A stretch of DNA of 64,000 nt, from assembly GCF_002210225.1 (NCBI RefSeq), contig NZ_MWUJ01000007.1, positions 62,001 through 126,000 of the forward strand, read 5' to 3'. The translations under genes were made by a program, and so were the position numbers. The notes beneath the pieces are model-generated. The model was not told the DNA's origin and did not search any database. It was given only the letters and a program-made list of their open reading frames with translations. How positions within the stretch are numbered: the stretch's first letter is position 1; each line of letters starts with the position of its first letter. Source of the DNA: Geofilum rhodophaeum (GTDB lineage: Bacteria > Bacteroidota > Bacteroidia > Bacteroidales > Marinilabiliaceae). Below are positions 17,626-25,800 of the stretch, piece after piece.

Positions 17626-18165
17626 TCATTCCAGCCCATTCCAAAAGCGCTTAAGTGCCTGAATACCTCTGGATACCAATTGACGAACAGTTGCTTGCTT
17701 CATTTCCATGATCTGAGCAATTTCATCGTAACTTAATTCACTAAAATAACGGTAATGCAGGGCCTCGCGCTGGGCTTGACTGAGGGAAGCCAAGCCCTGG
17801 GACAGCAGATTGCGCTTTTCCTGTTCCCCTTCCTCATGAATCAGACCTTCCTCTACGGGCCTGACCGAAAACTCCTGAAGCTTCTCTAGGGAGGTATAGC
17901 GCCCCCCCCTCTTTACTTCTGAAGCAAGGCGCCTGCGTAGGGCGCGCAACAAATAAAAACGAATATTGTCGGTCGCTCCCAGCTTATGTCGGCTGCGCAT
18001 CAGGGCCACGAACAAATCCTGCACAGCATCCAACACCATCTGCTTATCCCCAGTAAACTTAAGTCCATAAGCATACAAATGGTCGACCTCCCGATGGTAG
18101 ATCTCAGACAAGGCGGCTTCACTCCCCTCCTTAAATCTTTGCCAAAGTACCTTATCTGTGGTCAT
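17626..18165 (-). CDS. ECF RNA polymerase sigma factor, FecI-like
   Basis: 179 residues. Region 2 (about 15-85) includes LYAYGLKFTGDKQMVLDAVQDLFVAL, and region 4 (about 120-175) includes LSQAQREALHYRYFSELSYDEIAQIM with the helix-turn-helix IMEMKQATVRQLVSRGIQ. The size and the 2+4 arrangement are those of Bacteroidota ECF sigma factors paired with FecR. It is the first gene of the locus and should direct transcription of susC and the genes after it. An exact TAnnTTTG element at 18236-18243 lies upstream on the same strand. Confidence 0.95.
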   Translation of the reverse strand: MTTDKVLWQRFKEGSEAALSEIYHREVDHLYAYGLKFTGDKQMVLDAVQDLFVALMRSRHKLGATDNIRFYLLRALRRRLASEVKRGGRYTSLEKLQEFSVRPVEEGLIHEEGEQEKRNLLSQGLASLSQAQREALHYRYFSELSYDEIAQIMEMKQATVRQLVSRGIQALKRFWNGLE

Positions 18166-18235
18166 CGCCTCTTGCTTACTTATTATTCACCCTTTACATC
18201 ATTCTTCCGATTCATCCGGTGCCTGTCCTCTGCCC

Positions 18236-18243
18236 CAAAAATA
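18236..18243 (-). promoter_or_regulatory. TAnnTTTG -7 element for the sigma/FecR genes
   Basis: Minus strand reads TATTTTTG, an exact match to the Bacteroidota -7 consensus, 70 bases upstream of the sigma factor start. No convincing -33 element at the ideal distance. Confidence 0.45.
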
Positions 18244-18403
18244 GTAAATAGCTGTAACAACAGCTGCGAAAACCTATGCATCTTCCAGTATTTTGACAGC
18301 AAAGCATACAATGCAGCACAAAAAAAGACTTTTTCATCCTCAACAAAAGGCTTACCTTGCTTGTTCACCTTGCACATCCAGAAAACAAGTAAAAGCAAGA
18401 AGT

Positions 18404-20083
18404 ATGGCACAGCAACTCAATAAGTACAGCCGCTTAATTACCCAGGACGACAGTCTGCCAGCAGCCCAGGCGATGTTACATGCCATAGGCATGGACGAGA
18501 ACGACCAGAAAAAGGCCCAGGTGGGTATTGTAAGTACCGGTTTTCAGGGCAACCCCTGCAACATGCATTTGAACGATCTGGCGGCAGCCGTTAAAAAGGA
18601 GGTGGATCAGCAGGAGGATTTGTACGGACTGGTTTTTCATACCATTGGGGTGAGCGACGGCATTACCAACGGCACCAGCGGCATGATGTATTCACTGCCC
18701 TCCAGGGAGTTGATCGCCGACTCTATTGAGACGGTGGTGGCGGCGCAGTTTTACGATGCGGTGGTACCTGTGGTGGGCTGCGACAAGAACATGCCCGGTG
18801 CCATGATTGCCATGGGACGCCTGAATCGTCCGGGACTCATGATGTATGGAGGCACGGTAAAAAAGGGCAGCTGGAAGGGTAATGACTTAAACATTGTATC
18901 TGCCTTTGAGGCCTATGGCGAACGCCTGCGGGGGAACATCAGTGACTTCGACTACAAGGGCATCATCAAGCACAGCATACCCGGAGCAGGGGCCTGTGGC
19001 GGGATGTACACGGCCAATTCGATGGCGGCCGCCATCGAATGTATGGGCATGAGTCTCCCCTATTCCTCCTCCAACCCGGCAGTGAGTCCCCAAAAACAAA
19101 GCGAAGCCGAACGCATTGCGGCCGCCGTAAAAGTACTCTTGGAGAAAGACCTGAAGCCGCGCGACATCATGACCCGCAAAGCCTTTGAAAATGCCATTGC
19201 GCTGATCATGGCCCTGGGCGGATCTACCAACGCCGTCATTCACCTGATTGCCATGGCCAAAGCCGTTAATGTACCTTTAAGTCTCGACGATTTCCAGACC
19301 ATCAGCAACCGGGTGCCGTATTTGGCCGACCTGAAGCCCAGCGGGCAGTATTTGATGGAGGATTTGCACGACATTGGCGGCATTCCCGGCGTTATGAAGT
19401 TCCTGTTGAAAGAAGGCGTACTCGACGGCAATTGTATGACGGTAACAGGTAAAGCGCTGGGCGAAAACCTGGAGGAAGTACCTGATTTTCCGGCCGATCA
19501 AAAAATCATTCGCCCCCTAAATCAACCGCTGAAAAAGACCGGGCACCTGCAAATTCTGTACGGGAACCTGGCACCGGAAGGCGCCGTGGCCAAAATCACC
19601 GGAAAAGAAGGCGAGCGTTTTGAAGGGCCTGCACGGGTGTACGACAATGAAACAGCCGCCATCGAAGGCATCAAAAGTGAAGTACAAGCCGGCGAAGTAA
19701 TCGTTATTCGCAACAGCGGACCCAAAGGCGGTCCCGGTATGCCCGAGATGCTGAAACCCACGGGAGCAGTAATGGGTGCCGGCCTGGGCAAAGACGTAGC
19801 CCTGATTACCGACGGGCGCTTTTCAGGCGGCTCACACGGCTTTGTGGTGGGACACATTACTCCGGAGGCCTACGAAGGCGGTGTGATTGGTCTGCTTCAA
19901 AACGGCGACCGCATTTGCATCGACATCACCCAAAACAGCATTACGGTGGATCTGAGTGACGAGGAACTGGCCGACCGTAGAAAAAACTGGAAACGCCCGG
20001 AAGGCCCTGCCCTTACCGGCATCTTAAAGAAATTTCGTCGCTCGGTGGCATCGGCCTCCGAGGGTTGCGTCACCGACGCCTAA
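18404..20083 (+). CDS. ilvD: Dihydroxy-acid dehydratase
   Basis: 559 residues from the ATG at 18404 ([12 protein letters not shown]); the frame stays open for 37 codons upstream but that stretch does not resemble the family. It dehydrates 2,3-dihydroxy acids to 2-keto acids in valine, isoleucine and leucine synthesis. Iron-sulphur ligands are visible as C52 (GNPCNMH), C126 (GCDKNMPG) and C198 ([12 protein letters not shown]). Other hallmarks are GGPGMPEM and [18 protein letters not shown] near the C-terminus. Length is normal. No other ilv gene is in the window. The next gene, tag, starts ten bases after the stop and is probably co-transcribed. Confidence 0.97.
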   Translation: MAQQLNKYSRLITQDDSLPAAQAMLHAIGMDENDQKKAQVGIVSTGFQGNPCNMHLNDLAAAVKKEVDQQEDLYGLVFHTIGVSDGITNGTSGMMYSLPSRELIADSIETVVAAQFYDAVVPVVGCDKNMPGAMIAMGRLNRPGLMMYGGTVKKGSWKGNDLNIVSAFEAYGERLRGNISDFDYKGIIKHSIPGAGACGGMYTANSMAAAIECMGMSLPYSSSNPAVSPQKQSEAERIAAAVKVLLEKDLKPRDIMTRKAFENAIALIMALGGSTNAVIHLIAMAKAVNVPLSLDDFQTISNRVPYLADLKPSGQYLMEDLHDIGGIPGVMKFLLKEGVLDGNCMTVTGKALGENLEEVPDFPADQKIIRPLNQPLKKTGHLQILYGNLAPEGAVAKITGKEGERFEGPARVYDNETAAIEGIKSEVQAGEVIVIRNSGPKGGPGMPEMLKPTGAVMGAGLGKDVALITDGRFSGGSHGFVVGHITPEAYEGGVIGLLQNGDRICIDITQNSITVDLSDEELADRRKNWKRPEGPALTGILKKFRRSVASASEGCVTDA

Positions 20084-20093
20084 ACCAAAGAAC

Positions 20094-20654
20094 ATGGCCT
20101 ATTGCGATTACATAGCGGCGCTGCCCGAAGGGGAGCGCCGCCGGCTGCACCAGAGGTACCACGACCGCGACTATGGTTTTCCTTTGCACAACGACAATGA
20201 ATTGTTCGGTCGCTTGTTGCTGGAGATCAACCAGGCGGGACTCAGCTGGGAAACCATCCTCAGGAAGGAAGCTCATTTCAGGAAGGCCTACGACGACTTC
20301 GACATCAAAAAAGTAGCCGCTTACGGTCGGACCGACCGTGAGCGGCTGCTTGCCGATGCCGGCATCATCCGCAATCGACTTAAAGTGGAGGCGGCCATCT
20401 ACAACGCCCAAAAAATACTGGAACTTCAGTCGGCACACGGCTCCTTTGAGCGCTGGCTCGAAAGCCAGCATCCCTTGCCTCTGCCCCAGTGGGTAAAACT
20501 TTTTAAGCAGCATTTCAAATTCACCGGCGGCGAAATTGTCAATGAGTTTTTAATGAGCATCGGCTACCTGCCCGGGGCCCATAGCCCGGATTGCCCCCGC
20601 TTTGCCGAAATAGCCGTCCAAAATCCCTTGTGGATGCAGGGAGACAAATCATGA
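20094..20654 (+). CDS. tag: DNA-3-methyladenine glycosylase I
   Basis: 186 residues. Family features: Cys4 near the N-terminus and a C-terminal HSPDC, which with a further His form the zinc site; YHDRDYGFPLHND and LFGRLLLEINQAGLSWETIL carry the catalytic Glu and substrate pocket typical of Tag. It removes 3-methyladenine from alkylated DNA, the first step of base-excision repair. It begins ten bases after ilvD and ends five bases before the convergent wecC-like stop, leaving no room for a terminator between them. Confidence 0.95.
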   Translation: MAYCDYIAALPEGERRRLHQRYHDRDYGFPLHNDNELFGRLLLEINQAGLSWETILRKEAHFRKAYDDFDIKKVAAYGRTDRERLLADAGIIRNRLKVEAAIYNAQKILELQSAHGSFERWLESQHPLPLPQWVKLFKQHFKFTGGEIVNEFLMSIGYLPGAHSPDCPRFAEIAVQNPLWMQGDKS

Positions 20655-20659
20655 GTCCT

Positions 20660-21877
20660 TTAACCCGCCCACACTCCGCAAAAATCGAGCACCACCTTGT
20701 CGCCACACTCCCGGGCTAAGGTTCTGAACTCCTTGTGCGCCACTAAAAAGGCAACAATGTCGGCCTTTTCAAAAGCTTCTGCATAGGGCGTCAGTTTAAA
20801 TACAGGATGGTCCTTCAGGTTGGGCTCTACCAGGAGGACTTCCTCCCCATTGGAGTTTTGCAACACCTTGTGGGCGATGTATTTGGCCGGTGATTCGCGC
20901 AAGTCGTCGATATTGGGTTTAAAGGCCAGGCCCATAATGGCCAAAGAGGGACTCCTATGGTGCTTCAACTGAAAGGCGAGTCGTGCATTCTGAATTTTCT
21001 CTGCCGCCCAAAATGATTTGTAATTATTGATCTCCCGAGCCTTACCAATGAGCTGCGATTCGAGCGGATATTCCGACACAATAAAATAGGGATCTACCGC
21101 TATACAGTGCCCACCTACTCCGCAACCCGGTTGCAGAATGTTCACCCGCGGGTGCTTGTTGGCCAGGCGGATCAGCTCCCAAACATTGATGCCGGCCTTA
21201 TCGGCTATAAGCGACAATTCGTTGGCAAAGGCAATCTGTACATCGCGGCTCGAATTCTCCGTCAGCTTACACAACTCTGCCGTGCGTGCATTGGTGGCGT
21301 GCAAGTCCCCTTCTACAAAAAGACGATAAAAATCCATGGCCTTTTGCGTGGCCGCGTCGTCCATTCCGCCAATTACCCGGTCGTTGTGCACCAGCTCGTA
21401 CATGACGTTGCCGGGCAGTACGCGTTCGGGACAATAGGCAATGTGCAGCTTATTCTTCAGCTCGGGCCGCTCCTGATAAATCAGGGCCGCCATTTTTTCG
21501 GTGGTCCCGACCGGTGAGGTGGATTCTATGATAAATAGATCGCCCTCTTTCAGCAAAGGCAGCACGTTGCGGGTAGCGGCCTGCACAAAGGAAATATCGG
21601 GCTCATGATTACTCAAAAAAGGTGTGGGCACCACAATCAGATACACATCGGCCGGCTGAACCTCTTCCGAGGCTTTCAGCAGACCTTTTTTTACTGCCTC
21701 GGCCACGTAGACTTGCAGGTCGGGCTCCACAATATGTATTTCTCCTTTATTGATGGTTTCCACCACCTTAGCATTCACATCCATTCCAGCCACAGAAATG
21801 CCGCGAGAGGCAATCAAGGCCGAAGTAGGCAGACCAATGTAACCGAGTCCAACGGTTGAAACGCCCTTTAGCTTCAT
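20660..21877 (-). CDS. wecC: UDP-N-acetyl-D-mannosaminuronate dehydrogenase-type enzyme
   Basis: 405 residues from the ATG at 21877 (MKLKGVSTVGLGYIGLPTSA); a start at 21916 would add 13 residues before the Rossmann fold. NAD motif GLGYIG (10-15), then GEIHIVEPDL, HEPDISFV, ESTSPVGTTEKM, AYCPERVLPG, LCKLTEN (K204, N208) and GVGGHCIAVDP with catalytic Cys258. The ESTSPVGTTE and HCIAVDP wording follows WecC rather than UDP-glucose dehydrogenase. It oxidises UDP-ManNAc twice to the uronate, a precursor for surface glycans. The partner epimerase WecB is not in the window. Substrate is inferred from motif similarity. Confidence 0.9.
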   Translation of the reverse strand: MKLKGVSTVGLGYIGLPTSALIASRGISVAGMDVNAKVVETINKGEIHIVEPDLQVYVAEAVKKGLLKASEEVQPADVYLIVVPTPFLSNHEPDISFVQAATRNVLPLLKEGDLFIIESTSPVGTTEKMAALIYQERPELKNKLHIAYCPERVLPGNVMYELVHNDRVIGGMDDAATQKAMDFYRLFVEGDLHATNARTAELCKLTENSSRDVQIAFANELSLIADKAGINVWELIRLANKHPRVNILQPGCGVGGHCIAVDPYFIVSEYPLESQLIGKAREINNYKSFWAAEKIQNARLAFQLKHHRSPSLAIMGLAFKPNIDDLRESPAKYIAHKVLQNSNGEEVLLVEPNLKDHPVFKLTPYAEAFEKADIVAFLVAHKEFRTLARECGDKVVLDFCGVWAG

Positions 21878-21903
21878 ACGATTTGTTTTTCTTGATGACA
21901 AAG

Positions 21904-21911
21904 CAAAATTA
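21904..21911 (-). promoter_or_regulatory. TAnnTTTG -7 element for the wecC-like gene
   Basis: Minus strand reads TAATTTTG, an exact consensus match, 26 bases upstream of the start at 21877. No clear -33 partner. Confidence 0.5.
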
Positions 21912-21964
21912 AGCAAGTCGGACTTAGCAGACGGCTTTGTTCATCAAGCAAAGGACGCTGTTGC

Positions 21965-22684
21965 TCAAAAGCTTCCGCCTTTACAGGCAGCAACCAGCTC
22001 GGCCACGTGAATTTGCGTGGTATTGAGTGAATGCACCCCATGGTAACTGCTGTCGGGCAAAATCAAGGGCAGTTCGGTACAGCCCATGATCATTCCGTCG
22101 ATACCCTGCGCCTCCTTCATCCGGGCAATCACGTCGACAAGTCCCCCCCGGGTGGCCGGCTTAAAGACACCCAACTCAATTTCGGTAAACAACTTTTCGT
22201 TGATGTAATTGCGGTCTTCCTCCGAAGGAATCACCACCTCTACGCCATAGCGTGCAAACACCTCCTGAAAAAAGCCGGCTGACATGGTAAAAGACGTGCC
22301 CATGAGTCCCGCCCGCTTTATCCCCTTCGCCACCGCATAACGAGCGGCGGCTTCTACGATACTGATCATAGGCAACTTAACGGCCGCCTGCAATTCGTCG
22401 AAAAACAAATGGGGTGTATTGGCGGTAAGTGCCAAAAAATCGACGCCCGACCGCTCCAGGGCTTGTAATTTATCGGCCAGATAAGCGGTGGCGTTCGTAT
22501 AATCGCCCTTCCTCACAAGGCCGATAAAATGTTCCATATTCACACTGTAAATCACCATCTCCGGGTAATCCAGTCGCCCCTCATTTTCCTGCTTGAAGGA
22601 ATCGATCAGCGCCTTATAATAATCAATGGTAGCCTCGGGTCCGAGACCACCTATCAATCCTATTTTTTTCAAGTGTATGGCCAT
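21965..22684 (-). CDS. Aspartate/glutamate racemase-family protein
   Basis: 239 residues with the family pattern IGLIGGLGPEATIDYY at the N-terminus, LTANTPH (87-92) and IMGCTELPLIL (C202). Family members use one or two cysteines to move the alpha proton of Asp or Glu. Here the C-terminal Cys202 is present but the first position is Ala88 instead of Cys or Thr, so the enzyme may act on one enantiomer only, on another substrate, or by a one-cysteine route. It stands alone with its own promoter-like element. Cytoplasmic; no signal peptide. Confidence 0.85.
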   Translation of the reverse strand: MAIHLKKIGLIGGLGPEATIDYYKALIDSFKQENEGRLDYPEMVIYSVNMEHFIGLVRKGDYTNATAYLADKLQALERSGVDFLALTANTPHLFFDELQAAVKLPMISIVEAAARYAVAKGIKRAGLMGTSFTMSAGFFQEVFARYGVEVVIPSEEDRNYINEKLFTEIELGVFKPATRGGLVDVIARMKEAQGIDGMIMGCTELPLILPDSSYHGVHSLNTTQIHVAELVAACKGGSF

Positions 22685-22714
22685 AATGCAAAGGGTTTAA
22701 AATTGATGTTAGAC

Positions 22715-22722
22715 CAAAGTTA
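22715..22722 (-). promoter_or_regulatory. TAnnTTTG -7 element for the racemase-family gene
   Basis: Minus strand reads TAACTTTG, an exact consensus match, 30 bases upstream of the start at 22684. Confidence 0.5.
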
Positions 22723-22740
22723 TAACATCGTACTGTAAAA

Positions 22741-22758
22741 AAGGACTTAAAAGTCCTT
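22741..22758 (-). terminator. Short hairpin with T tracts on both sides
   Basis: Seven-bp stem AAGGACT (22741-22747) with AGTCCTT (22752-22758). It is flanked by AAAA on the left and CTTTTT on the right, so it could act on either strand. On the minus strand it lies between the lyase gene and the racemase promoter and would block read-through. Confidence 0.5.
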
Positions 22759-22805
22759 CTTTTTATTCCCCCCATTTCAGCAGGTTAACTCAGAACACAA
22801 AGAAA

Positions 22806-22829
22806 CAGTCCTGCCAAAGGGCAGGACTG
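22806..22829 (-). terminator. Intrinsic terminator of the rhamnogalacturonan lyase gene
   Basis: Perfect 10-bp stem CAGTCCTGCC (22806-22815) with GGCAGGACTG (22820-22829), loop of four. On the minus strand it follows the stop at 22853 and is trailed by TTTCTTTG. Confidence 0.7.
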
Positions 22830-22852
22830 CAAAGTAAACAGGTAGCGCTTGT

Positions 22853-25800
22853 TTATTGTACAACAACCTTGGTACTGTAGCGAAGGCCATCCATATACAA
22901 ATGAAGCACATATACGCCCGATCCAAGGCTACTGAGATCCAGTTCGGGCTTTTCGCCCGAAGAAATTCGAATTCTCCGTATCAACTGTCCCTGAAGGTTC
23001 TCGACATGCACCAAACCAACACCAGTGCCTCCTGGCAACGCCATTTGAAACAAACCCTTTCCGGGGTTCGGATAAACCTTAAAGGAGCCCACCGCCTCGG
23101 TGGACGGAATGCTGGTGGCAGCAGCTACTCTGATGGTTCCATCGCTGGTAAAAGTACTCAGATCCCAAACCAGACCTTCGCCAGGCGATTCAGGCTCAAC
23201 GGCTTCAAATTCCCCATCGATACTGGCCAGGCGAACCAATTGAAACGACATACCTGGTTCATAGGGCAAGTCAGAGACATTAATCATTTCGAGTACGCCG
23301 TTGGCGACAAAGTTCCCGGTGGTAGACATACGGTCTGACCGATTGGCAGCCAAATCGACCTGTACCCGAAACCGAGACCCGGAATTCAAGTGCACATTGG
23401 CCACCCGAAAAGAAGAACCAACCACTGGCGCCCCGGGCCGATAGTAACCGGCATACAAAACGCCCTCTTTTTGTACCACCACTTGATTGCTCACCCGACC
23501 GTTTCCACTAAGATGAGCACCTGCCCGTACCACCACCTGAGCACTACCGGGACCGCTGGTGCTGCCGTTAATAAGCACTCCGCCTTCATTAACACTGAAG
23601 GTGCCAACGGACAACAAGTCGGCATTGATCTGCATGGTACCGCTGCCTACTTTTATGATGTTTCCACTGGTAATGGTTCCTCCAAAAGAAAAGTCCTCAT
23701 TGCGGTGACCCAATTCCCAGGCAGCAGCACCCCACAAACGTCCGCTTCCTGTAAGGGCACCCAAACGTACCGTTTGCGTAAGCATATCGTCAAACACACC
23801 TGTCGTTCCCAAATCAAGAATGGCCTGAGCATACCCGTGTGTACTATAATTCCGGAAAGAATTATCGGTCATCAACCTGATGGTGCCGGAAAAATCACTC
23901 CAATTACCCGCAAAATCGGAACGTACCCAGGGAATACTTATTCTGAATTCCCCGGCACCCGTCAGGGTATTGCTGTAGGTGCAACGACCATCGGCATACA
24001 GGGTTCCCACCTGTCCCTCTTCTACAACAAGGGGATAACTGGAAGAACTGTAGCTGCCACCGCTGTCAAAGTCTCTCAAGACACCCCCTTCAAAAACGAC
24101 CTTTTGCCCGGGCAGGGCCTGTTCGGTAGTCAATTGTACCGCTCCCTGCTTCAGCACCAACTCCTGATTGGTGTTGGCGGCGCTCAGACTCAGAGTATGC
24201 ACGCCGGTCTTTTCAACAGAACCCCCAATTATACGACCATTCCAACTCACCGATGCATCGGTATGTAATACAGCCCCTTCGTTGCCTACTGTCATTGCGC
24301 GCTCTGCTGTTCCTGCCTGAGCAAAACGCAGCGTTGCCCCATTGATTTCAAATAGGCCGGCGTTGGATGAAACGCCGCCAATGGAGCCGTAGCCATCGAT
24401 GGCATTGGGCAGTGCAAACACTTCAAGTTCACCTTCTTCAACCATTAATTTGCCACTAAAATCGTTGACATTCTGAATCGACAATTTCCCACTGCCTTGC
24501 TTCGTAAGCGTAGCGGCTCCACTAATCTTACCGTTTCCGGTAAGCACATAATCGGTCTCATTGTCAAACAGCACCGAAGCAGGCATTAAGGTTTCCATAA
24601 GCTGAATCGTTTTAAGCTCTGCCGCATCATCCACCACTACCGCATCACCACTTACAAAGTAGGAAGCTGCGTCTTCAACCCAAAAATTTTCGGTCTTTAC
24701 CAAATCCCATTCATCGCTTATGTTGCCCCGCCAAAAAGCCTGTCCCACAGGGCGCACCTCCTTGACCGTCAGCACCAGCTGATCGTTGAGCCACGACAGC
24801 TCAGCAGGCAACCCTTCTATCCCTTTTAACACCAAAGTCCCTGTGGTACCGCTGATGCCCTCAGGAAAATCAATCAACACATACGTACCGGCGGCCAATC
24901 CCTCTACCAGGTTGGCATTGACCCGCACCACGGTTTCATCGCTCCAATCGACCTCCCCGTTTATGGTCAACAGATCGCGTTCGGCCACCTCCAAACCATT
25001 CATATCGAATACCAGCTCCGCCTTTTCTTCCACAACAAAGGGACCCGAAACGGTGGTGCTGCCTGCCAGCGATTCGCCCCCAACGAGGAGCTGTGCGCCA
25101 CGGCGCAAAGTCAGGCCCGCCCCCAAATCACCTGCCACGCCAAGTCGTGTCGAAAAATTGGCCCAAACGGGACTGGCTGCTAAGTGACCCTCAAGAGCAA
25201 GAGTTCCCTCCCAAAGCTCGGTTACCCCGGTAAAACTGTGCTGCCCTTTCAACATAAAGCGGCCTGAACCCTGCTTCACCATGCCCATAGCCCCTTCCAG
25301 GCTTCCTCCTTCGGCATTTAACTCAAAACTACCGGCAGTATTCACCGTTACAAAGGAGGGAGCATAAACGACATTCAACAAAAGGCTTTTGTCCCGGCTG
25401 TCGCTGTCCGTAAAGTAAACATGACTGCCATCTTCATAGCTCACTGCCGCACCATCGAGCGTCCAGCCCGGGGTCGTTTTATCCCATTCGGCACCGCTGT
25501 TGTAAACATATCGCCCATTGCTCAGTTTGGGGGGCGGAGGTGTTGTTATGCCCTCCAATTCACCCAAAAAGAAACTGGTATGCGGCGGCTGATTATAGCC
25601 CACATTTTGCCAGGCTAGGGCCAAACGGTATTGGCGGTCGTGCATCAGCGAATAAATGCGATGTTCGGTGGGATGAACAGTGGTATAAATCCGGATTTTA
25701 GATGGATCGTTGGTCCGGTAAATCAGCTCTTCCCGCCAGTCGCCCAACAAATCGGCCTGCAAAGCCGGATTGCCCTTGGAGCCATTGTTCGACAAAGCGC

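Noticed and set aside
17600-18400. Second copy of the tRNA-Arg 3' end as an island attachment site
   Set aside because: Scanned by eye for TTCGAATCCCAACCGG and shorter parts; none found, so the island idea rests on GC only.
18293-18403. Upstream extension of ilvD
   Set aside because: The extra 37 residues do not resemble the family N-terminus; the ATG at 18404 gives the normal length.
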